A stretch of 45,085 nt of DNA from a virus. The stretch is taken from positions 1 through 45,085 of IMG/VR virus record IMGVR_UViG_3300042991_000451; one strand, written 5' to 3'. The first letter of the stretch is position 1; each line of letters begins with the position of its first letter. Below are positions 38,871-45,085 of the stretch, piece by piece. A program made the translations under genes and the position numbers. The notes beneath the pieces are model-generated. The model was not told the DNA's origin. It saw nothing but the letters and a program-made list of their open reading frames with translations, and made no database searches.

Positions 38871-39361
38871 TGCCTCGTCGGGACCTTTCTCGGGCCGGGG
38901 CCGTGCCACTCCACGAACGCCCCGGCCAGCAGCTGCCAGTATGCCACCTGCCCGTCTGTCAGGTCTACCTCGGGCCGCCCGTAGTAGGCCCCCGGCGACC
39001 CGGCCCGGTGGGCCGCTGCCCCGTCCTGGATGGTCGCGGGGTCATCGTAGGCGCGCCGGCGCAACCAGTCGGCCAGCCCCCGGGTGTCGTTGCACCGACG
39101 CTGCCACCAGCTCCACACGCCGAGCATCGCGTCCAGCTCGGCCTGGTACAGGTCCAGCTCGCACCCCGACGCCGCCGCCAGGATGCGTCCCGGAAGGACC
39201 CGCCGCAGCAGGAGCTGGCCGCCCCAGGCCCGCAGCTCCAGGTCGGCATGAAGGGCGAGCAGCTCCAGGCGCCGCCGCGGTAGCGGGGCCAGGTGGATGA
39301 TGGTGCCGTCGGGGAGTCGGAAGGGGAGGGGCGGGGCGTGTTTGACGAGGGCGGTGTCCAC
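38843..39361 (-). CDS. Tail assembly protein, upstream member (172 aa)
   Basis: Lies between the tube gene and the chaperone/tape measure genes. FRLPDGTIIHLAPLPRRRLE, LLALHADLELRAW and GGQLLLRRVLPGR suggest a compact N-terminal domain; the C-terminal part is helical (YQAELDAMLGVWSWWQRRCN, LADWLRRRAYDD) and ends WHGPGPRKVPTRQWLQ. No direct family match, but the arrangement with an overlapping -1 frame gene resembles the G/GT pair of other phages. Codons AGA AAG (38890-38885) in the overlap are a weak slip site. Confidence 0.65.
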   Translation of the reverse strand: MDTALVKHAPPLPFRLPDGTIIHLAPLPRRRLELLALHADLELRAWGGQLLLRRVLPGRILAAASGCELDLYQAELDAMLGVWSWWQRRCNDTRGLADWLRRRAYDDPATIQDGAAAHRAGSPGAYYGRPEVDLTDGQVAYWQLLAGAFVEWHGPGPRKVPTRQWLQGDPNE

Positions 39362-39370
39362 CCGGTCAGC

Positions 39371-39742
39371 TTACGAGATCTGAAGCCCCCTGCACAGCAT
39401 CTCGATGGTCCAGGTCACCTTGTCACCGTGGCTCGCCTTCAAGCCGGGCGCCGCCATGACGGCCTTGTCCCACGCCCAGGTCACCCCCCCCTCGAACTGG
39501 ACCTCGAGCGGGACCTCGTCCTTGTCCACCCAGAGCTGGTGGAAGTCGACGGCATCCTCCGACTTCATCGTGCAGTCGCCGCTGACCGCGTACTCGCGGT
39601 TGCCGGACACCACGCCGATGGGCTCGTTGTCGGGCGTCATTGCGGTCACCATCTTGGTCCCGTCGGACATCTTGATGTCGATGTTGTCCATGTAGACCTG
39701 GTCGCCGTCGATCTCCAGGTAGGCTCGGTCGATGTTGCTCAT
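39371..39742 (-). CDS. Tail tube protein, Mu gpM-like
   Basis: 123 residues, the usual size. RAYLEIDGDQVYMDNIDIKM, PIGVVSGNREYAVSGDCTMK, WVDKDEVPLEVQFEGGVTWA and DKVTWTIEMLCRGLQIS form the beta-barrel tube subunit that stacks in hexameric rings inside the sheath. Start ATG 39742 has GGAG upstream. It follows the sheath gene by 26 bases, the standard sheath-tube order. Confidence 0.9.
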   Translation of the reverse strand: MSNIDRAYLEIDGDQVYMDNIDIKMSDGTKMVTAMTPDNEPIGVVSGNREYAVSGDCTMKSEDAVDFHQLWVDKDEVPLEVQFEGGVTWAWDKAVMAAPGLKASHGDKVTWTIEMLCRGLQIS

Positions 39743-39768
39743 GGTCGTTGCTCCTTCTCAGCCCGGGC

Positions 39769-41232
39769 CTACAGGCTGGATGTGGTGACGTAGGTCTTGC
39801 GCATCATGATCTGGTGCGCCGTCTGGGTGGGGTAGAAGGGGAAGGCGCAGTCGAGCCTCGTAGGCGTGGTCCCGTTCACGGCCGCCTGGACCTCGCCCGC
39901 GGCCACCGCCGCCTCGACGCCCTGGAGCACGTCCTCCTTGTCGAGTGCCTTGAGGATGCGGCCCAGCTTCGCCTTGGCCCGATCGGGCGTGATGGTCGAG
40001 GGCTGCCCCGGCGGCGAGGCGCTCTTCAGCGTCTTACCCTTGTAGACCGACATGCCGTTGATGACGGACAGGTCGGTGTAGTCGCTCTTCTCCGCGATAG
40101 TGTGGTCGCGGTAGCTCAGCGGCGTGGTCTGCCGGGTGTGGACCGACCGAACGACCTGCACCCCTCCCGTCGCCCGCATCGGGCGCAGCGGGGTCAGCCC
40201 CTCCTCGAGCGCGGTCTCGACCTCACCCGCGCTCGGCCACACGCTCTCATCGTATGGCGCCAGCAGCCCGGGCAGGGTCTCGTCGTCCAGCGACGGCTTG
40301 CAGTCGTAGAGCGCCCGGCGTGCCGCGAACACAGCCGCCACCACGTAGACCGGCCGCTCGCTCTTCTCGAGGCAGGCGATTTGCACCCGGTAGCTGTCCA
40401 GGGCGTTGCCCAAGGTCTGCTGCGCGCTTGCGTCCCCGGTGCAGGCAGCGACGGCGTAGCCCCACCGCTTCTCCGCGGGGGTGCAGGCCGTCTCGATGTG
40501 GGTCTTGAGCACGCCGATGGCCGTGGCATCCTGGCACTCGAGCGCGATCAGGTGGTAGCGGTCCGCCACCATGGCGGCCAGCTGGGTCGCCGGGTCACCC
40601 GCCACCGTGCCGCCGGTCAGGAACGCCCCAGTGTCCGCCGATGTCATGCCCGTGCAGGTGATCTGGGTCCGGTAGCTGATGCTGTTCTGCTCGAGCCCGC
40701 CGATGCGGGCCGTCAGGGTGATGACCCCCGCGACGGCGCCGGCTGTCAGTGGCAGGTTCGGGTGGGCGTTGATGGCGGCGATGAGCGCAGCGGCCACGAC
40801 GGTCGGGGTGTCTGCGCTGGCGATGCCCACCGTGAACTTCTCGCCCGCGATCCAGCAGCGCAGCTCGCCGCTCGAGCTGGCGTTGGTCGCCAGGGTGATC
40901 GTCCCTGTCGCGACCACGGGTGTGGTCCCCGCCTTGTAGGGCACCGCGTAGATGGTCGCGCGCGGCGCTGCCTTGAGGGCGTACTCGCACATCACCGCGA
41001 GGTTCGAGCCCTTGCCGAACAGGGCGATGGCCTTGGCCGTGCTGGTGATGCGCTGCGGGATCTTGACGGCTGAGCCCGTCGGCACCCCGATGCTGCCCGT
41101 TGACAGGCACTGCCCCATCAGCAGCAGCACCTTCTTGTCGTTGGGCAGCCCCGCCGAGCCGCTCGTCCAGTCCGTCTCGACCTGGATGTCCGGGGTCAGC
41201 TGGTCGATGATCTGATCGAACTCGATGGACAT
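39769..41232 (-). CDS. Contractile tail sheath protein, Mu gpL-like
   Basis: 487 residues, matching Mu gpL (~495). KKVLLLMGQCLSTGSIGVPT, ITSTAKAIALFGKGSNLAVM, CEYALKAAPRATIYAVPYKA and AATGTITLATNASSSGELRC identify the N-terminal sheath domain; RSVHTRQTTPLSYRDHTIAE and VINGMSVYKGKTLKSASPPG identify the C-terminal, contraction-handle region. Start ATG 41232 has AGGAG upstream. This gene fixes the phage as contractile-tailed. Confidence 0.94.
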   Translation of the reverse strand: MSIEFDQIIDQLTPDIQVETDWTSGSAGLPNDKKVLLLMGQCLSTGSIGVPTGSAVKIPQRITSTAKAIALFGKGSNLAVMCEYALKAAPRATIYAVPYKAGTTPVVATGTITLATNASSSGELRCWIAGEKFTVGIASADTPTVVAAALIAAINAHPNLPLTAGAVAGVITLTARIGGLEQNSISYRTQITCTGMTSADTGAFLTGGTVAGDPATQLAAMVADRYHLIALECQDATAIGVLKTHIETACTPAEKRWGYAVAACTGDASAQQTLGNALDSYRVQIACLEKSERPVYVVAAVFAARRALYDCKPSLDDETLPGLLAPYDESVWPSAGEVETALEEGLTPLRPMRATGGVQVVRSVHTRQTTPLSYRDHTIAEKSDYTDLSVINGMSVYKGKTLKSASPPGQPSTITPDRAKAKLGRILKALDKEDVLQGVEAAVAAGEVQAAVNGTTPTRLDCAFPFYPTQTAHQIMMRKTYVTTSSL

Positions 41233-41257
41233 GGTCAGCTCCTTGCGGCCTGCGCCG

Positions 41258-41557
41258 CTACTTGTCGCTCAGCGGCACGGGCTTGTCGCCCGCCGCAGGG
41301 GTTGCTCGCTGTTGCCGAGGCGCCGTCGCCGGCACCACCAGCAGGGCGCCCGAGCGAATCATCCGCTCGACCCAGGTGGTCAGCTCCACCTCTTCGGGCA
41401 CGTCGGTGAAGTAGTCGGCCGGCGACCGCTGGGCCACTGCGGCCGGCCGGCCCTGGAGGCCCGCCAAGATCTGGTCGTCGGTGTCCACCAGGCGCAGCCG
41501 CTTCGGGCCCGGCTTGCGCAGCAGGTGGCCGGGCTTGCACTGTACGCGAATGCTCAT
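41258..41557 (-). CDS. DUF2635 protein, Mu gp38-like
   Basis: 99 residues. VQCKPGHLLRKPGPKRLRLV and SPADYFTDVPEEVELTTWVE match the small DUF2635 family: a basic strand, then VP-x-x-x-YW-like segment; MIRSGALLVVPATAP completes it. In Mu it lies directly before the sheath gene, as here. Role unclear, presumably sheath or tail-completion chaperone. Confidence 0.8.
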   Translation of the reverse strand: MSIRVQCKPGHLLRKPGPKRLRLVDTDDQILAGLQGRPAAVAQRSPADYFTDVPEEVELTTWVERMIRSGALLVVPATAPRQQRATPAAGDKPVPLSDK

Positions 41558-41566
41558 GAGGGCTCC

Positions 41567-42232
41567 TTACAGGTCGGTGACCCCGCCGTCGACGCCCGGC
41601 GGCTGCCAGTCGCTGACCGGGGTTTCAGGGGGCGCGCCGGTGAACCACAGGTCAGGGTCATCGTATCCTTCTGTCGGGTCGTGGCAGATGCCTAAGCTCA
41701 ACAGGTAGTTTGCCGTCGCGTCGTCGTAGATGTCAACCTCACGCTCGCAGGCGAGGGTGACCGAGGCGATCCAGTGCTCGGGGTCGATGCGGTGGGCCTG
41801 CCCGAAGCGCACGGTTCGGCAGCAGCAACCGCCCGCGGCGGACAGGGCCCGCAGGCCAAAATAGCGGGTCCAGTCCTGCAGCTGCTCCACCCCGGGCAGC
41901 ACCGCGAGGTCGGCGTTGCGCTGGCTCGTGTCCTGGCGATTCACCGGAGCGGCCGACAGCGACCCGGAGACGCAGAACAGCTCGAAGACCAGGTCGTCCG
42001 TCTCGATCTGCCCGTGCGTGGACGCCATCTTCGAGGTGCCGCCAGAGTAGTAGAGCAGAATGGCAGGCACCCCAGGGTGCAGCGCAGCGGCCAGCGCCTC
42101 GGCATCCGTGGAGCGCAGGCGCCCGATGGTCCGCACGCATCCGCTGCCCGCGTCGAGCTGCAGCGCAGACAGCCCCGTCAGGATGGCGCTGGCGAGCTCG
42201 GTGGGGGTCTTCCCGAAGTGCGACGTGTCCAC
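41567..42232 (-). CDS. Mu gp37-like tail completion protein (DUF1834 type)
   Basis: 221 residues. ASAILTGLSALQLDAGSGCV, EALAAALHPGVPAILLYYSG and ETDDLVFELFCVSGSLSAAP fit the DUF1834 pattern (an N-terminal helix, a strand ending in AxLVxY, then an immunoglobulin-like face), and position before the gp38- and sheath-like genes agrees with Mu. The C-terminal ~60 residues (DIYDDATANYLLSLGICHDP, PPETPVSDWQPPGVDGGVTD) are an extension. Four consecutive Gly/Cys-rich residues (GGCCCR) are notable. Probably caps or completes the tail terminus. Confidence 0.72.
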   Translation of the reverse strand: MDTSHFGKTPTELASAILTGLSALQLDAGSGCVRTIGRLRSTDAEALAAALHPGVPAILLYYSGGTSKMASTHGQIETDDLVFELFCVSGSLSAAPVNRQDTSQRNADLAVLPGVEQLQDWTRYFGLRALSAAGGCCCRTVRFGQAHRIDPEHWIASVTLACEREVDIYDDATANYLLSLGICHDPTEGYDDPDLWFTGAPPETPVSDWQPPGVDGGVTDL

Positions 42233-42233
42233 G

Positions 42234-42731
42234 CTACCACTGCTCCGTCAGGCGGCGCTCGATGATGGCGGCGATCTTTAAGTAGTCCTCCTCCTGAATA
42301 AGCAGATAAGGCCGGGCCGGAATTGCTGCCGGCCCAGGCGCCATGTCGGCCGTGCCACCGAACTGATGGATAGCTGCGTAGTCCTTGTTCGAGCCGACGG
42401 TGACGCCGGTCGCATCGGCCTCGTAGGAGATGTTTTCCTGGAGGTCGCCGCTGTCGGTCAGGATTTTGTTCTCATGCAGGGTCCTCTTGGCCTTGGCCCG
42501 CCAGTGGCCCCGCTCCGTGGTGGCTTTGCGGACCCCGCCGACCTTGCGCAGCAGGGTGGAGCGGGCCAGGGGCTGCCACCGCGCGGGGCGCCCCTCCTCG
42601 CGGAAGTTGCGCTTCACGCTGTTGCGGACCTCCCACCCGATGTCCTCCCACATGGGGGTCTGGTCGCGGATGGCCCCGAGGGTGGCCTCGATGGCCTGCA
42701 GCACCTTGCGGATGTCGACGTGGACCTGCAC
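42234..42731 (-). CDS. Virion morphogenesis protein, Mu gpG-like
   Basis: 165 residues, family-typical. RKVLQAIEATLGAIRDQTPM, GWEVRNSVKRNFREEGRPAR, WQPLARSTLLRK and HENKILTDSGDLQENISYEA then VTVGSNKDYAAIHQFGGTA are the clear blocks of the phage_tail_S/gpG family, which completes the tail or head-tail joint. In Mu gene G precedes the protease; here it lies between gp36- and gp37-like genes, a local rearrangement. Confidence 0.92.
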   Translation of the reverse strand: MQVHVDIRKVLQAIEATLGAIRDQTPMWEDIGWEVRNSVKRNFREEGRPARWQPLARSTLLRKVGGVRKATTERGHWRAKAKRTLHENKILTDSGDLQENISYEADATGVTVGSNKDYAAIHQFGGTADMAPGPAAIPARPYLLIQEEDYLKIAAIIERRLTEQW

Positions 42732-42733
42732 CG

Positions 42734-43174
42734 TCAGAAGTCCTCGAGGGTGTCGCTCGTGAAGAGCTGGTCCGGCCCGTCGTAGGTCAGGAGGTCCTTC
42801 GTGCTGGTCGCGGGCTCGGGCTCAACGCCCGGGTCGAGCTTGCCCTCGTTGATGCGCTCGAGCTGCCGCACCGCCAGGTTGTGCTCGTCCTTGACGTCCT
42901 CGGGCACCCCGAACGCCGCCCGGCGCCGGCGGTAGAGGTACCAGATCGCCAGGGACACCGCGAGGCGCCCGACCATCGGGGGCGTGACGACGAAGGGAAC
43001 CACGAAGCGGGTTCGGCAGTAGCCGTCCACGTCCCGCCCTGCCTGGGTGATGCAGTGGTTGAGCCGGTCGGTGTTGACCGCGTCCCAGCTCCCGACCGCC
43101 TCGTCATCGCAGAGCTGCAGCAGGGTCGTTGCCCCGATGGCCAGCTCCAGATCCTCTTTGCTCGCGTAGGCCAT
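42734..43174 (-). CDS. Head-tail connector, Mu gp36-like (DUF1320)
   Basis: 146 residues. MAYASKEDLELAIGATTLLQ, LCDDEAVGSWDAVNTDRLNH then CITQAGRDVDGYCRTRFVVP and IWYLYRRRRAAFGVPEDVKD match DUF1320: an N-terminal helical bundle with the conserved DxYLxxRY-like segment. It forms the adaptor ring beneath the portal. Ends two bases before the gpG-like gene. The 71-base gap upstream shows nothing notable. Confidence 0.9.
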   Translation of the reverse strand: MAYASKEDLELAIGATTLLQLCDDEAVGSWDAVNTDRLNHCITQAGRDVDGYCRTRFVVPFVVTPPMVGRLAVSLAIWYLYRRRRAAFGVPEDVKDEHNLAVRQLERINEGKLDPGVEPEPATSTKDLLTYDGPDQLFTSDTLEDF

Positions 43175-43245
43175 GCTCTAGGGTAGCGCGTTCGGGCAGG
43201 TCACGTCCAGCAGGTGCGGGGCGGGTCGAGCGGAGAGCGGCAGCC

Positions 43246-43722
43246 TCACGCCAGGTCCTCATCTGTGGCAGCCCGCTGCGCCGCCACGCCCTCGGGGCTC
43301 GACTCCGCGCGCCAGATGGTCCACCAGGAATCGCGCGTCGCGTTCCACATCGCGGCAGGAGCCGCCGCCTGGAACGCCGCCGGCGTGTAAGGCCCGAGCA
43401 GGTGCCAGCGCCCCTGCGCGGTCGGCTGGCGAGCTGCAGCCCACGCCGCGAGGCGGTCACGGAAGGCGCGCACGTAGCTCGGCGGCATGTCGTCGTACGG
43501 CTGCACGATCCACAGGTGCCAGAGCTGCCCCGTGCCCGAGGAGGGGCGCGCGGGGACAGCCCACGCCCCCGGGACAGCGCGGTAAGCGAATCGCACAGAC
43601 ACCTCACCCACGGTCACACGCAGGGCCCCGTCGTCGAGGTCGAGCGTGCCGGCGAGCTGGGCGAGGAGGTCGTCTTCGCGGCCTGCGGCGATGGCCAGAA
43701 TGAGTGCGACGGGGTAGTCCAT
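43246..43722 (-). CDS. Protein of unknown function between head fibre and connector (158 aa)
   Basis: ATG 43722 directly abuts the head-fibre stop (TAG ATG). MDYPVALILAIAAGREDDLL then DLDDGALRVTVGEVSVRFAY and GQLWHLWIVQPYDDMPPSYV, GRWHLLGPYTPAAFQAAA, RDSWWTIWRAESSPEG: an alpha/beta protein rich in Trp and Ala. No family recognised; since it lies between fibre and connector genes it may be a fibre assembly factor or a head accessory. Confidence 0.68.
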   Translation of the reverse strand: MDYPVALILAIAAGREDDLLAQLAGTLDLDDGALRVTVGEVSVRFAYRAVPGAWAVPARPSSGTGQLWHLWIVQPYDDMPPSYVRAFRDRLAAWAAARQPTAQGRWHLLGPYTPAAFQAAAPAAMWNATRDSWWTIWRAESSPEGVAAQRAATDEDLA

Positions 43723-45085
43723 CTAGAGCCTCGTGAGCGATGCCATGTCGGGCTGGTATCGCCGGTAGACGCGCACCCGGCGGATGAGGGTTGGGCCTGG
43801 CGGTTGAGTGTCGAAAAATCGCGAGCACCCGAGCGATACACGATCCAATACACTTGGACTCGTGTATGACAAATCGTCGGTGCCCTCTTTCGACCCGTTC
43901 TTGTAGTATTGCAGCAGGTTTGGCCGCCATGTCGTGCCGATCCTTGCAGCGGCGCCGGTACCAAATTCAGAAATGCCGGTAACACTCCCAGTCGATCCGA
44001 TTGTAACGCGCCCGACATCTCCGGCCGCAACATTCTTCACGAGCATTACTCTGTTTGCTGCCGTGCCGGGATTGCCGTCATTGAGATCCAAGAATCTATA
44101 CTCCCCCGACACGACAACTCCCATGACGACGTCCATCACAATCGCGCCCTGGTCCGCTGGCCCCGTGATGGTGTACCCGAGATCGTCCTTGAGTCGCTGC
44201 GCCGTTGCGCCGCTGGTGCGGATCGCGGACGAGTAGCAGTTGCCTGCCTCGACCTGTGCGTGCGCGAAGTGGATGCTGGGCGTAGCGCCGTCGCCGGCAA
44301 ACGTCGCATCTCCGTCGGCCGCCGCGGGGTAGACCGTGAAGTTGCGCGCGGCAGCCGTTGCCGTCCAGACCATCACGCACGTCCACCATCCGTTGCGGTT
44401 GTCGACGGTGTAGCTCACCGTCGGGGCGCCACCGTAGATGCCACCGAGGGCGCCGGTCGCGAGGTTGTAGTAGCGCCCCTTGTTGCTGATGGGATCGTGG
44501 ATGGCAACCCATCCCACCACGCCGGCCTTGACCCGCACAAACGCAGCATGGACAGCGGCCGTCGTCGTGCAGGCGAGCAGCCGTGAGTGGCTACCGTCGG
44601 TCGTGTCGGCGACCCACCCTTCGGCGGTATCCACGCCCCACGGACCATCTGTTGCTGTCGTCGTGTCTCCAGCGTCGGCCTTGGTCCACGTCCCCTCGCT
44701 AACGTGCGAGTAGGCCAGCAGGTTCGTGCGCGAGAGCTCGGAGCGGAACCCGCTGAACGTCGTGCCGTCCGCCAGCCGCCACCGCTCGCAGCGCGGCCAG
44801 TGGGGGCCCACGCTGTACATCTCATCGGCGTCCGTCGTGGGGTTGTACTTCTGGAGCGTGGCGACGCTGTTGCGGCTCCAGTTGAGCGGGGCGGCGTCGC
44901 GGCCCATGGTGTTGGTCTGCGGTCTACCGCCGGTGAGCGCGCGGAACTCGACCCCGATGTTGGTTGCCTCGGTCGCCTGCACGAACGTGCCGGTCCACAT
45001 GGCCAGCAGCGCGAGCTGTCCGTCGAACACGGTAGCGCCGGCCGAGTTCGCGAAGACGGTGAACGCGGTTGCGCTGTCCAGCGTC
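43723..45085 (-). CDS. Head-fibre-like LamG/ConA-type protein, C-terminal part (runs off the right end)
   Basis: Open from the right edge to TAG at 43723 (454 codons here). It opens with the same sequence as 1-465 (allele 2), then EGWVADTTDGSHSRLLACTT, FVRVKAGVVGWVAIHDPISN, GRYYNLATGALGGIYGGA, IHFAHAQVEAGNCYSSAIRT and a second sandwich (AIVMDVVMGVVVSGEYRFLD, WRPNLLQYYKNGSKEGTDDL). The AQVExGxxxSSxIxT pattern is common in phage head-spike/fibre C-terminal domains. Joined through the terminal overlap it completes a 734-residue protein starting at 1307. Confidence 0.8.
   Translation of the reverse strand, partial: TLDSATAFTVFANSAGATVFDGQLALLAMWTGTFVQATEATNIGVEFRALTGGRPQTNTMGRDAAPLNWSRNSVATLQKYNPTTDADEMYSVGPHWPRCERWRLADGTTFSGFRSELSRTNLLAYSHVSEGTWTKADAGDTTTATDGPWGVDTAEGWVADTTDGSHSRLLACTTTAAVHAAFVRVKAGVVGWVAIHDPISNKGRYYNLATGALGGIYGGAPTVSYTVDNRNGWWTCVMVWTATAAARNFTVYPAAADGDATFAGDGATPSIHFAHAQVEAGNCYSSAIRTSGATAQRLKDDLGYTITGPADQGAIVMDVVMGVVVSGEYRFLDLNDGNPGTAANRVMLVKNVAAGDVGRVTIGSTGSVTGISEFGTGAAARIGTTWRPNLLQYYKNGSKEGTDDLSYTSPSVLDRVSLGCSRFFDTQPPGPTLIRRVRVYRRYQPDMASLTRL
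44621..45085. repeat. Terminal redundancy, right copy (allele 2)
   Basis: Aligned base for base with 1-465: identical in the first 119 and last 127 positions, 28 differences between. See the left copy for interpretation; the coding frame is preserved in both. Confidence 0.85.

Noticed and set aside
1-45085. tRNA genes, CRISPR arrays, insertion sequences, integrase with attachment sites
   Set aside because: None was recognised on either strand; the only mobile element seen is the intein.

Overview
The window is a GC-rich bacteriophage genome, almost gap-free and densely packed with coding sequence. The virion genes follow the gene order and protein families of phage Mu: DUF935 portal, MuF-type head protein, gpI-like protease with scaffold, gpT-like major capsid protein, gp36/gp37/gp38-like connectors, sheath, tube, tape measure, gpN-, gpP-, gp45-, gp46-, gp47- and gp48-like baseplate proteins. 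It is therefore a contractile-tailed (myovirus-type) phage. I see no MuA/MuB transposase, integrase or CI-like repressor, so this looks like a non-transposing phage with a Mu-like particle. Endolysin, lytic transglycosylase and a lipobox lipoprotein indicate a diderm bacterial host; the Cys/Pro-rich lipoprotein and base composition would suit a high-GC proteobacterial or myxococcal host, but that is only inference.

Layout. The two ends of the window (1-465 and 44621-45085) are the same locus in two slightly different alleles. Joining position 1 to 44620 gives a 44,620-bp circle and restores one uninterrupted 734-residue head-fibre gene, so the window is best read as a circularly closed (circularly permuted) genome. 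On that circle there are two transcription arms leaving one divergent control region at about 14.47-14.51 kb and meeting tail to tail at 27.15 kb. The minus arm runs helicase, VRR-NUC nuclease, a terminator, a small Zn-type protein, a VapE-like replicative ATPase, a repeat-rich AT-rich spacer (candidate origin or operator), terS, terL (with a class 3 intein), portal, MuF, protease/scaffold, decoration, capsid, head fibre, then (past the closure) connectors, tail, baseplate and lysis genes down to 27.149 kb. The plus arm starts with a ribbon-helix-helix autoregulator and carries recombination genes (RusA, RecF/SbcC-like ATPase, ERF annealing protein), a DUF5131 protein, a DNA modification/anti-restriction island (two DNA methyltransferases, two pentapeptide-repeat proteins, a Lar-like protein), a 5'-3' exonuclease, many small zinc-ribbon or unknown proteins and a terminal lipoprotein.

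Points of most interest are: an A9 slippery tract that would fuse portal and MuF by a -1 shift; a class 3 (W-C-T) intein with a LAGLIDADG endonuclease inside the terminase Walker A motif; a cytosine methyltransferase cassette bracketed by 74-bp perfect direct repeats and overlapping a second 266-codon open frame; a nested scaffold start in the protease gene; a decoration protein with an internal duplication; and the repeat/hairpin spacer at 10.9-11.1 kb.
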